Positions 27,267 through 38,658 of a stretch of DNA of 64,000 nt are shown here, piece after piece (position 1 is the first letter of the stretch; every line of letters begins with the position of its first letter). Source of the stretch: Prosopocoilus inquinatus (taxonomy: Eukaryota > Arthropoda > Insecta > Coleoptera > Lucanidae); assembly GCA_036172665.1 (NCBI GenBank), contig JAYKNF010000014.1, positions 1,353,001 through 1,417,000 of the forward strand. Direction: 5' to 3'. Both the position numbers and the translations under genes were made by a program. Below the pieces are notes generated by a model. The model saw nothing but the letters and a program-made list of their open reading frames with translations. It had not been told where the DNA came from and did no database searches.

Positions 27267-30200
27267 TCCAAACGTCAAATAACATGATTGATGAGTAAGG
27301 ATCGATTAGATACATCACAGGAACAACGCTAATATGTGTTGTTTCGTTTCAAACTATTTCCAGCTGCTGCTGCGTCCGAAAATTTCGTATCTCACATTAG
27401 AGTTACTGGAGTCCATCGAAACGTCAAATAACATAGTAGCTAAGTAAGGATTGATTAGATACATCACAGGAACAACGCTAATACGTGTTGTTTCGTTCAA
27501 AACTATTTCCAGCTTCTGCTGCGTCCAAAAACTTTGTATCTCACATCAGAGTTACTGGAGTCCATCCAAACGTCAAATAACATGATAGATGAGTAAGGAT
27601 CGATTAGATACATCACAGGAACAACGCTAATACGTGTTGTTTCGTTTAAAACTATTTCCAGCTTCGGCTGCGTCCGAGAACTTCGTATCTAAAGTCAGGG
27701 TTACTGGAGTCCATCCAAACGTCAAATAACATGATAGATAAGTAAGGATCGATTAGATACATCACAGGAACAACGATAATGCATGTTGTTTCGTTTAAAA
27801 CTATTTCTAGCTTCAGCTGCGTCCGAGAACTTCGTATCTCACATCTAAGTTACTGGAGTCCATCGTAACGCCAAATAACATGATAGATGAGTAAGGATCG
27901 ATTAGATACAGCACAGGAACAACGCTAATACGTGTTGTTTCGTTTAAAACTATTTCCAGCTGCTGCTGCGTCGGAAAATTTCGTATCTCACGTTAGAGTT
28001 ACTGGAGTCCATCGAAACGTCAAATAACATAGTAGCTAAGTAAGGATCGATTAGATACATCACAGGAACAACGCTAATAGGTGTTGTTTCGTTCAAAACT
28101 ATTTCCAGCTTCTGCTGCGTCCAAAAACTTTGTATCTCACATCAGAGTTACTGGAGTCCATCCAAACGTCAAATAACATGATAGATGAGTAAGGATCGAT
28201 TAGATATATCACAGGAACAACGCCAATACGTGTTGCTTCGTTTAAAACTATTTCCAGCTTCTGCTGCGTCCGAAAACGTCGTATCTCACATCAGAGTTAC
28301 TGGAGTCCATCGAAACGTCAAATAACATGATAGATAAGTAATTATCTATTAGATACAGCACAGGAACAACGCTAATACGTGTTGTTTCGTTTAAAACTAT
28401 TTCCAGCTCCTGCTGCGTCCAAAAACTTTGTATCTCACATCAGACTTACTGGAGTCCATCCAAACGTCAAATAATATGATTGATGAGTAAGGATCGATTA
28501 GATACATCACAGGAACAACGCTAATATGTGTTGTTTCGTTTCAAACTATTTCCAGCTTCTGCTGCGTCCAAAAACTTTGTATCTCACATCAGAGTTACTG
28601 GAGTCCATCCAAACGTCAAATAACATGATAGATGAGTAAGGATCGATTAGATACATCACAGGAACAACGCTAATACGTGTTGTTTCGTTTAAAACTATTT
28701 CCAGCTTCGGCTGCGTCCGAGAACTTCGTATCTAAAGTCAGGGTTACTGGAGTCCATCCAAACGTCAAATAACATGATAGATAAGTAAGGATCGATTAGA
28801 TACATCACAGGAACAACGCTAATGCATGTTGTTTCGTTTAAAACTATTTCTAGCTTCAGCTGCGTCCGAGAACTTCGTATCTCACATCTAAGTTACTGGA
28901 GTCCATCGTAACGCCAAATAACATGATAGATGAGTAAGGATCGATTAGATACAGCACAGGGACAACGCTAATACGTGTTGTTTCGTTTAAAACTATTTCC
29001 AGCTCCTGCTGCGTCCAAAAACTTTGTATCTCACATCAGACTTACTGGAGTGTATCCAAACGTTAAATAACATGTTAGATAAGTAAGGATCGTTTAGATA
29101 CATCACAGGAACAACGCTAATAGGTGTTGTTTCGTTCAAAACTATTTCCAGCTTCTGCTGCGTCCGAAATCTTTGTATCTCTCATCCTAGTTACTGGAGT
29201 CCATCCAAACGTCAAATAACATGATAGATGAGTAAGGATCGATTAGATACATCACAGGAACAACGCTAATACGTGTTGTTTCGTTTAATACTATTTCCAG
29301 CTTCTGCTGCGTCCGGAAACGTCGTATCTCACATCAGAGTTACTGGAGTCCATCGAAACGTCAAATAACATGATAGATGAGTAAGGATCGATTAGATACA
29401 TCACAGGAACAACGCTAATGCCTGTTGCTTCGTTTAAAACTATTTCCAGCTTCTGCTGCGTCCGAGAACTTCGTATCTCACGTCAGGGTTACTGGAGTCC
29501 ATCCAAACGTCAAATAACATGATAGATAAGTAAGGATCGATTAGATACAGCACAGGAACAACGCTAATACGTGTTGTTTCGTTTAAAACTATTTCCAGCT
29601 CCTGCTGCGTCCCAAAACTTTGTATCTCACATCGGACACACTGGAGTCCATCCAAACGTCAAATAACATGTTAGATAAGTAAGGATCGTTTAGATACATC
29701 ACAGGAACAACGCTAATAGGTGGTGTATCGTTCAAAAGTATTTCCAGCTTCTGCTGCGTCCGAAATCTTTGTATCTCTCATCAGAGTTACTGGAGCCCAC
29801 CCAAACGTCAAATAACATCATAGATGAGTAAGGATCGATTAGATACATCACAGGAACAACGCTAATACGTGTTGTTTCGTTTAAAACTATTTCCAGCTTC
29901 TGCTGCGTCCGAAAACGTCGTATCTCACATCAGAGTTACTGGAGTCCATCCAAACGTCAAATAACATGATAGATAAGTAAGGATCGATTAGATACAGCAC
30001 AGGAACAACGCTAATACGTGTTGTTTCGTTTAAAACTATTTCCAGCTCCTGCTGCGTCCAAATACTTTGTATCTCACATCAGAGTTAATGGAGTCCATCC
30101 AAACGTCAAATAACATGATAGATGAGTAAGGATCGATTAGATACATCACAGGAACAACGCTAATACGTGTTGTTTCGTTTAAAACTATTTCCAGCTTCTG

Positions 30201-30544
30201 CTGCGTCCGAAAACTTCGTATCTCATATCAGAGTTACTGGAGTCCATCGAAACGTCAAATAACATGATAGATAAGTAAGTATCGATTAGATACAGCACAG
30301 GAACAACGCTAATACGTGTTGTTTCGTTTAAAACTATTTCCAGCTCCTGCTGCGTCCAAAAACTTTGTATCTCACATCAGACTTACTGGAGTCCATCCAA
30401 ACGTCAAATAACATGTTAGATAAGTAAGGATCGTTTAGATACATCACAGGAACAACGCTAATACGTGTTGTTTCGTTCAAAACTATTTCCAGCTTCTGCT
30501 GCGTCCGATAACTTTGTATCTCACATCAGAGTTACTGGAGTCTG
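27267..30544 (+). repeat. Shuffled HOR fragments
   Basis: Short runs of known monomer types follow one another: P Q C D (27267-27862), a mixed run, then P-like, C, D again (C at 27565 and 28608, D marker at 27779 and 28822, a 7-monomer or 1043-bp offset), then A J K L O from 29055 to 29799, followed by H-, R-, S- and T-like monomers. No complete 20-mer is present. The zone lies between the ordered HOR array and the heterogeneous zone next to the inversion. Confidence 0.8.
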
Positions 30545-30604
30545 TCCAAACGTCAAATAACATGATAGATGAGTAAGGATCGATTAGATACATTACAGGA
30601 ACAA
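30545..30604 (+). repeat. Truncated monomer (117-bp deletion)
   Basis: A monomer starting at 30545 runs only to position 60 (ggaacaa, ending at 30604). The next base resumes at monomer position 29 (gtatggatcg), so two anchors are only 32 bases apart instead of 149. The join shares aa on both sides. It is the only large out-of-phase event in the window and it coincides with the start of the heterogeneous zone, where the gtatggatcg variant is frequent. Confidence 0.9.
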
Positions 30605-33600
30605 GTATGGATCGATTAGATACAGCACAGGAACAACGCTAAAACGTGTTGTTTCGTTCAAAACTATTTCCAGCTTCTGCTGCGTCCGATAACTTTGTAT
30701 CTCACATCAGGGTTACTGGAGTTCATCCAAACGTCAAATAACATGATAGATGAGTAAGGATCGATTAGATACATCACAGGAACAACGCTAATACGTGTTG
30801 TTTCATTTAAAACTATTCCCAGCTTCAGCTGCGTCCGAGAACTTTGTATCTCACATCAGACTTACTGGAGTCCATCCAAACGTCAAATAACATGTTAGAT
30901 AAGTATGGATCGATTAGATACAGCACAGGAACAACGCTAATACGTGTTGTTTCGTTCAAAACTATTTCCAGCTTCTGCTGCGTCCGATAACTTTGTATCT
31001 CACATCAGGGTTGCTGGAGTCCGTCCAAACGTCAAATAACATGATAGATGAGTAAGGATCGATTAGATATATCACAGGAACAACGCTAATATGTGTTGTT
31101 TTGTTTAAAACTATTTCCAGCTTCTGCTGCGTCCGAAAACTTCGTATCTTACATCAGAGTTACTGGAGTCCATCGAAACGTCAAATAACATGATAGATAA
31201 GTATGGATCGTTTAGATACAGCACAGGAACAACGCTAATACGTCTTGTTTCGTTCAAAACTATTTCCAGCTTCTGCTGCGTCCGATAACTTTGTATCTCA
31301 CATCAGGGTTACTGGAGTCCGTCCAAACGTCAAATAACATGATAGATGAGTAAGGATCGATTAGATATATCACAGGAACAACGCTAATATGTGTTGTTTC
31401 GTTTAAAAGTATTTCCAGCTGCTGCTGCGTCCGAAAACGTCGTATATCACGTCAGAGTTACTGGAGTCCATCGAAACGCCAAATAACATGTTAGATAAGT
31501 AAGGATCGTTTAGTTACATCACAGGAACAACGCTAATACGTGTTGCTTCGTTCAAAACTATTTCCAGTTTCTACTGCGACCGAGAACTTTGTATCTCACA
31601 TCAGAGCTACTGGAGTCCATCGAAACGCCAAATAACATGTTAGATAAGTAAGGATCGTTTAGATACATCACAGGAACAACGCTAATACGTGTTGCTTCGT
31701 TCAAAACTATTTCCAGTTTCTACTGCGTCCGAGAACTTTGTATCTCCCATCAGAGTTACTGGAGTCCGTCCAAACGTCAAATAACATGATAGATGAGTAA
31801 GGATCGATTAGATACATCACAGGAACAACGCTAATATGTGTTGTTTCGTTTAAAACTATATCCAGCTTCTGCTGCGTCCGAAAACGTCGTATCTCACATC
31901 AGAGTTACTGGAGTCCATCGAAACGTCAAATAACATGATAGATAAGTATGGATCGATTAGATACAGCACAGGAACAACGCTAATACGTGTTGTTTCGTTC
32001 AAAACTATTTCCAGCTTCTGCTGCGTCCGATAACTTTGTATCTCACATCAGGGTTACTGGAGTCCGTCCAAACGACAAATAACATGATAGATGAGTAAGG
32101 ATCGATTAGATACATCACAGGAACAACGCTAATATGTGTTGTTTCGTTTAAAACTATTTCCAGCTGCTGCTGCGTCCGAAAACGTCGTATATCACATCAG
32201 AGTTACTGGAGTCCATCGAAATGTCAAATAACATGTTAGATAAGTAAGGATTGTTTAGATACATCACAGGAACAACGCTAATATGTGTTGTTTCGTTTAA
32301 AACTATTTCCAGCTTCTGCTGCGTCCGAATACGTCGTATCTCACATCAGAGTTACTGGAGTCCATCGAAACGCCAAATAACATGATATATGAGTAAGGAT
32401 CGATTAGATACTACACAGGAACAACGCTAATGCGTGTTGTTTCGTTTAAAACTATTTCCAGCTCCTGCTGCGTCCCAAAACTTTTTATCTCACATCAGAT
32501 TTACTGGAGTCCATCCAAACGTCAAATAACATGTTAGATAAGTAAGGATTGTTTAGATACATCACAGGAACAACGCTAATATGTGTTGTTTCGTTCAAAA
32601 CTATTTCCAGCTTCTGCTGCGTCCGAAATCTTTGTATCTCTCATCAGAGTTACTGGAGTTCATCCAAACGTCAAATAACATGATAGATGAGTAAGGATCG
32701 ATTAGATACATCACAGGAACAACGCTAATACGTGTTGTTTCGTTTAAAACTATTTCCAGCTTCTGCTGCGTCCGAATACGTCGTATCTCACATCAGAGTT
32801 ACTAGAATCCATCGAAACGCCAAATAACATGATATATGAGTAAGGATCGATTAGATACAGCACAGGAACAACGCCAATACGTGTTGTTTCGTTCAAAACT
32901 ATTTCCAGCTTCTGCTGCGTCCGATAACTTTGTATCTCACATCAGAGTTACTGGAGTCCGTCCAAACGTCAAATAATATGATAGATGAGTAAGGATCGAT
33001 TAGATACATCACAGGAATAACGATAATATGTGTTGTTTCGTTTAAAACTATTTCCAGCTGCTGCTGCGTATGAAAACGTCGTATCTCACATCAGAGCTAC
33101 TGGAGTCTATCGAAACGCCAAATAACATGATAGATGAGTAAAGATCGATTAGATACATCACAGGAACAACGCTAATACGTGTTGTTTCATTTAAAACTAT
33201 TCCCAGCTTCAGCTGCGTCCGAGAACTTTGTATCTCACATCAGACTTACTGGAGTCCATCCAAACGTTAAATAACATGTTAGATAAGTAAGGATCGTTTA
33301 GATACATCACAGGAACAACGCTAATAGGTGTTGTTTCGTTCAAAACTATTTCCAGATTCTGCTGCGTCCGAAATCTTGGTATCTCTCATCAGAGTTACTG
33401 GAGTCCATCCAAACGTCAAATAACATGATAGATGAGTAAGGATCGATTAGATACATCACAGGAACAACGCTAATACGTGTTGTTTCGTTTAAAACTATTT
33501 CCAGCTTCTGCTGCGTCCGAGAAATTCGTATCTCACGTCAGGGTTACTGGAGTCCATCCAAACGTCAAATAACATGATAGATAAGTAAGGATCGATTAGA

Positions 33601-34387
33601 TGCATCACAGGAACAACGCTAATGCGTGTTGTTTCGTTTAAAACTATTTCTAGCTTCAGCTGCGTCCGAGAACTTCGTATCTCACATCAAAGTTACTGGA
33701 GTCCATCGAAACGCCAAATAACATGATAGATGAGTAAGGATCGATTAGATACATCACAGGAACAACGCTAATGCGTGTTGTTTCGTTTAAAACTATTTCC
33801 AGCTTCTGCTGCGTCCGAAAACGTCGTATCTCACATCAGAGCTACTGGAGTATATCGAAACGCCAAATAACATGATATATGAGTAAGGATCGATTAGATA
33901 CAGCACATTAACAACGCTAATACGTGTTGTTTCGTTTAAAACTATTTCCAGCTCCTGCTGCGTCCAAAAACTTTGTATCTCACATCAGACTTACTGGAGT
34001 CCATACAAACGTCAAATAACATGTTAGATAAGTAAGGATCGTTTAGATACATCACAGGAACAACGCTAATACGTGTTGCTTCGTTCAAAACTATTTCCAG
34101 TTTCTACTGCGTCCGAGAACTTTGTATCTCTCATCAGAGTTACTGGAGTCCGTCCGAATGTCAAATAACATGATAGATGAGCAAGGATCGATTAGATACA
34201 TCACAGGAACAACGCTAATACGTGTTATTTCGTTCAAAACTATTTCCAGCTTCTGCTGCGTCCAAAAACTTTGTATCTCACATCAGAGTTACTGGAGTCC
34301 ATCCAAACGTCAAATAACATGATAGATAAGTAAGGATCGATTAGATACAGCACATGAACAACGCTAATACGTGTTGTTTCGTTTAAA
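30605..34387 (+). repeat. Heterogeneous monomer zone left of the inversion
   Basis: These are about 25 monomers with many private substitutions and no regular HOR. Recurrent variants include gtatggatcg (30605, about 30904, 31203, 31947), cgataactttg, tttctactgcg (about 31570, 31718, 34101) and catgatatatg. The same variants occur inverted in 43129-46095 (for example gatccatac near 45558 and gttatcggacg). This zone looks less homogenised than the HOR array, as often described for satellite array flanks, although here it lies inside the array. Confidence 0.82.
33640..34387 (+). repeat. Left arm of large inverted repeat (partner 43573-44320)
   Basis: This stretch is collinear with the reverse complement of 43573-44320, with paired coordinates summing to 77960 throughout. 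Shared private variants prove the register: gcacatgaac at 34350 pairs with 43601-43610, gagctact at 33839 pairs with 44114-44121, catcaaagttac at 33685 pairs with 44264-44275, and catgatatatg near 33869 pairs with the catatatcatg of the minus side. Upstream of about 33640 the match continues after a three-monomer shift (plus 33190 region against minus 44310-44420). Inferred: both arms descend from one ancestral array segment. Confidence 0.85.
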
Positions 34388-34389
34388 TA
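34386..34389. other. Strand-switch (inversion) junction in the satellite array
   Basis: Up to 34387 the sequence is a plus monomer cut at position about 86 (ttcgtttaaa). From 34388 it reads as a minus monomer beginning at about position 36 (tacttaattatctatcatg). At most one base (the a at 34387) could belong to both sides, so there is little microhomology and no inserted sequence. The local fold-back would leave a 50-base loop (34338-34387) between imperfect arms. It is the only orientation change in the window. It may be a real inversion or inverted duplication breakpoint, or an assembly join; the sequence alone cannot decide. Confidence 0.95.
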
Positions 34390-35957
34390 CTTAATTATCT
34401 ATCATGTTATTTGACGTTTCGATGGACTCCAGTAACTCTGATGTGAGATACGAAGTTTTCGGACGCAGCAGGAGCTGGAAATAGTTGTAAACGAAACAAC
34501 ACGTTTTAGCGTTGTTCCTGTGCTGTATCTAATCGATCCTTACTTATCTATCATGTTATTTGACGTTTCGATAGGCTCCAGTAACTGATGTGAGATACGA
34601 CGTTTTCGGACGCAGCAGAAGCTGGAAATAGTTTTAAACGAAACAACACGCATTAGCGATGTTCCTGTGATGTATCTAATCGATAATTACTCATCTATCA
34701 TGTTATTTTGCGTTTGGATGGACTCCAGTAACTTTGATGTGAGATACAAAGTTTTTGGACGCAGCAGAAGCTGGAAATAGTTTTGAACGAAACAACACGT
34801 ATTAGCGTTGTTCCTGTGATGTATCTAATCGATCCTTACTCATCTATCATGTTATTTGACGTTTGGACGGACTCCAGTAACTCTGATGTGAGATACAAAG
34901 TTCTCGGACGCAGCAGAAACTGGAAATAGTTTTGAACGAAACAACACGTATTAGCGTTGTTCCTGTGATGTATCTAAACGATCCTTACTTATCTAACATG
35001 TTATTTAAAGTTTGGATGGACTCCAGTAAGTCTGATGTGAGATACAAAGTTTTTGGACGCAGCAGGAGCTGGAAATAGTTTTAAACGAAACAACACGTAT
35101 TAGCGTTGTTCCTGTGATGTATCTAATCGATCCTTACTCATCTATCATGTTATTTGACGTTTGGATGGACTCCAGTAACTCTGATGTGAGATACAAAGTT
35201 TTTGGACGCAGCAGAAGCTGGAAATAGTTTTAAACGAAACAACACGTATTAGCGTTGTTCCTGTGCTGTATCTAATCGATCCTTACTTATCTATTATGTT
35301 ATTTGACGTTTGGATGGACTCCAGTAACCCTGACGTGAGATACGAAGTTCTCGGACGCAGCAGAAGCTGGAAATAGTTTTAAACGAAACAACACGCATTA
35401 GCGTTGTTCCTGTGATGTATCTAATCGATCCTTACTCATCTATCATGTTATTTGGCGTTTCGATGGACTCCAGTAACTCCGATGTGAGATACAAAGTTTT
35501 TGGACGCAGCAGCAGCTGGAAATAGTTTTAAACGAAACAACACGTATTAGCGTTGTTCCTGTGATGTATCTAAACGATCCTTACTTATCTAACATGTTAT
35601 TTGACGTTTGGATGGACTCCAGTAAGTCTGATGTGAGATACAAAGTTTTTGTACGCAGCAGGAGCTGGAAATAGTTTTAAACGAAACAACACGCATTAGC
35701 GTTGTTCCTGTGCTGTATCTAATCGATACTTACTTATCTATCATGTTATTTGACGTTTCGATGGACTCCAGTAACTCTGATGTGAGATACGAAGTTTTCG
35801 GACGCAGCAGGAGCTGGAAATAGTTGTAAACGAAACAACACGTTTTAGCGTTGTTCCTGTGCTGTATCTAATCGATCCTTACTTATCTATCATGTTATTT
35901 GACGTTTCGATGGGCTCCAGTAACTCTGATGTGTGATACGACGTTTTCGGACGCAGC
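34388..35957 (-). repeat. Mixed minus monomers right of the inversion
   Basis: About ten and a half monomers include cassette-V types (gttgtaaacg near 34486 and 35822; gggctcc near 35910) mixed with ordinary types. One monomer has a 2-bp deletion (gtaactgatg at 34581 instead of gtaactctgatg). No clean HOR is visible until about 35958. Confidence 0.78.
34581..34590 (-). repeat. 2-bp deletion in a monomer
   Basis: The sequence reads gtaactgatg where other copies read gtaactctgatg, a loss of one ct. It is one of only three small length changes in the entire window. Confidence 0.88.
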
Positions 35958-38658
35958 AGAAGCTGGAAATAGTTTTAAACGAAACAACACGCATTAGCGT
36001 TGTTCCTGTGATGTATCTAATCGATCCTTACTCATCTATCATGTTATTTGGCGTTTCGATGGACTCCAGTAACTTAGATGTGAGATACGAAGTTCTCGGA
36101 CGCAGCTGAAGCTAGAAATAGTTTTAAACGAAACAACACGCATTAGCGTTGTTCCTGTGAAGTATCTAAACGATCCTTACTTATCTAACATGTTATTTGA
36201 CGTTTGGACGGACTCCAGTAACTCTGATGTGAGATACAAAGTTATCGGACGCAGCAGAAGCTGGAAATAGTTTTGAACGAAACAACACGTATTAGCGTTG
36301 TTCCTGTGAAGTATCTAAACGATCCTTACTTATCTAACATGTTATTTGACGTTTGGATGGACTCCAGTAACTCTGATGTGAGATACAAAGTTTTTGGACG
36401 CAGCAGGAACTGGAAATAGTTTTAAACGAAACAACACGTATTAGCGTTGTTCCTGTGCTGTATCTAATCAATCCTTACTTATCTATCATGTTATTTGACG
36501 TTTCGATGGACTCCAGTAACTCTGATGTGAGATACGACGTTTTCGGACGCAGCAGAAGCTGGAAATAGTTTTAAACGAAACAACACGTATTAGCGTTGTT
36601 CCTGTGATGTATATGATCGATCCTTACTCATCTATCATGTTATTTGACGTTTGGATGGACCCCAGTAACTCTGATGTGAGATACAAAGTTTTTGGACGCA
36701 GCAGAAGCTGGAAATAGTTTTGAACGAAACACCACCTATTAGCGTTGTTCCTGTGATGTATCTAATCGATCCTTACTCATCTATCATGTTATTTGACGTT
36801 TGGATGGACTCCAGTAACTCTGATGTGAGATACAAAGTTTTTGGACGCAGCAGAAGCTGGAAATAGTTTTGAACGAAACAACACGTATTAGCGTTGTTCC
36901 TGTGATGTATCTAATCGATCCTTACTTAGCTACTATGTTATTTGACGTTTCGATGGACTCTAGTAACTCTAATGTGAGATATGAAATTTTCAGACGCAGC
37001 AGCAGCTGGAAATAGTTTGAAACGAAACAACACATATTAGCGTTGTTCCTGTGATGTATCTAATCGATCCTTACTCATCTATCATGTTATTTGACGTTTG
37101 GACGGACTCCAGTAACTCTGATGAGAGATACAAAGTTCTCGGACGCAGTAGAAGCTGGAAATAGTTTTGAACGAAACAACACGTATTAGCGTTGTTCCTG
37201 TGATGTATCTAAACGATCCTTACTTATCTAACATGTTATTTGACGTTTGGATGGACTCCAGTAAGTCTGATGTGAGATACAAAGTTTTTGGACGCAGCAG
37301 GAGCTGGAAATAGTTTTAAACGAAACAACACGTATTAGCGTTGTTCCTGTGCTGTATCTAATCGATCCTTACTTATCTATTATGTTATTTGACGTTTGGA
37401 TGGACTCCAGTAACCCTGACGTGAGATACGAAGTTCTCGGACGCAGCAGAAGCTGGAAATAGTTTTAAACGAAACAACACGCATTAGCGTTGTTCCTGTG
37501 ATGTATCTAATCGATCCTTACTCATCTATCATGTTATTTGGCGTTTCGATGGACTCCAGTAACTTAGATGTGAGATACGAAGTTTTCGGACGCAGCAGGA
37601 GCTGGAAATAGTTGTAAACGAAACAACACGTTTTAGCGTTGTTCCTGTGCTGTATCTAATCGATCCTTACTTATCTATCATGTTATTTGACGTTTCGATG
37701 GGCTCCAGTAACTCTGATGTGAGATACGACGTTTTCGGACGCAGCAGAAGCTGGAAATAGTTTTAAACGAAACAACACGTTTTAGCGTTGTTCCTGTGCT
37801 GTATCTAATCGATCCTTACTTATCTATCATGTTATTTGACGTTTCGATGGGCTCCAGTAACTCTGATGTGAGATACGACGTTTTCGGACGCAGCAGAGGC
37901 TGGAAATAGTTTTAAACGAAACAACACGCATTAGCGATGTTCCTGTGATGTATCTAATCGATCCTTACTTATCTATCATGTTATTTGACGTTTCGATGGG
38001 CTCCAGTAACTCTGATGTGAGATACGACGTTTTCGGACGCAGCAGAAGCTGGAAATAGTTTTGAACGAAACAACACGCATTAGCATTGTTCCTGTGATGT
38101 ATCTAATCGATCCTTACTTAGCTACTATGTTATTTGACGTTTCGATGGACTCCAGTAACTCTAATGTGAGATACGAAATTTTCGGACGCAGCAGAAGCTG
38201 GAAATAGTTTTAAACGAAACAACACGCATTAGCGTTGTTCCTGTGATGTATCTAATCGATCCTTACTCATCTATCATGTTATTTGGCGTTTCGATGAACT
38301 CCAGTAACTTAGATGTGAGATACGAAGTTCTCGGACCCAGCTGAAGCTAGAAATAGTTTTAAATGAAACAACACGCATTAGCGTTGTTCCTGTGCTGTAT
38401 CTAATCGATCCTTACTTATCTATCATGTTATTTGTCATTTCGATGGACTCCAGTAACTCTGATGTGAGATACGACGTTTTCGGAGGCAGCAGCAGCTGGA
38501 AATAGTTTTAAACGAAACAACACATATTAGCGTTGTTCCTGTAATGTATCTAATCGATCCTTACTCATCTATCATGTTATTTGACGTTTGGACAGACTCC
38601 AGTAACTCTGATGTGAGATACAAAGTTATCGGACGCAGCAGAAGCTGGAAATAGTTTT
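35958..38658 (-). repeat. Minus-arm HOR unit C1
   Basis: This is a long unit of about 18 monomers (about 2.7 kb). It is matched base for base by 40428-43128 at a constant offset of 4470 (30 monomers). Landmarks in window order: gtgaagtatc at 36157 and 36306, atatgatcga at 36611, caccacctattag near 36740, cttagctactatg near 36924, gttgtaaacg near 37613, gggctcc near 37699, 37849 and 37998, ggacccagctg near 38333, and gacagactcc at 38591. It contains the inverted cassette V. Confidence 0.86.

Larger units (their letters stand above)
1..34387 (+). repeat. 149-bp satellite array, plus-oriented arm
   Basis: This is a head-to-tail tandem array of a 149-bp monomer, about 231 copies. The anchor aaggatcg falls at 31, 180, 329, 478, 627, 776 and onward at 149-base spacing, the last copy starting at 34332. 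The total distance 34301 equals 230 x 149 + 31, fully explained by one 1-bp deletion (about 16103) and one truncated 32-bp extra unit (30545-30604). The monomer is about 39% G+C. It has no gene-like frame: 149 is not divisible by 3, so the frame shifts at every copy and stops recur. Array organisation is known of centromeric and heterochromatic satellites; the chromosomal location here is inferred, not shown. Confidence 0.98.

Noticed and set aside
29440..29655. Open frame of 71 codons on the minus strand within the plus arm
   Set aside because: It is the opposite strand of ordinary K and L monomers. It is open because a tga was lost (atcggacaca instead of atcagacaca near 29631), and it begins at ttg.
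34122..34322. Open frame of 66 codons on the plus strand
   Set aside because: It is satellite sequence. The frame is open because the usual taa in gatgagtaagg is changed to caa (gatgagcaagg near 34178). It starts at ttg, with no promoter or codon signature, and lies wholly inside two monomers.
34338..34387. Simple short hairpin or transposon terminal repeat at the strand switch
   Set aside because: The 50-base would-be loop is ordinary monomer sequence. There is no target-site duplication, terminal motif or transposase, and the homology extends into the whole array.
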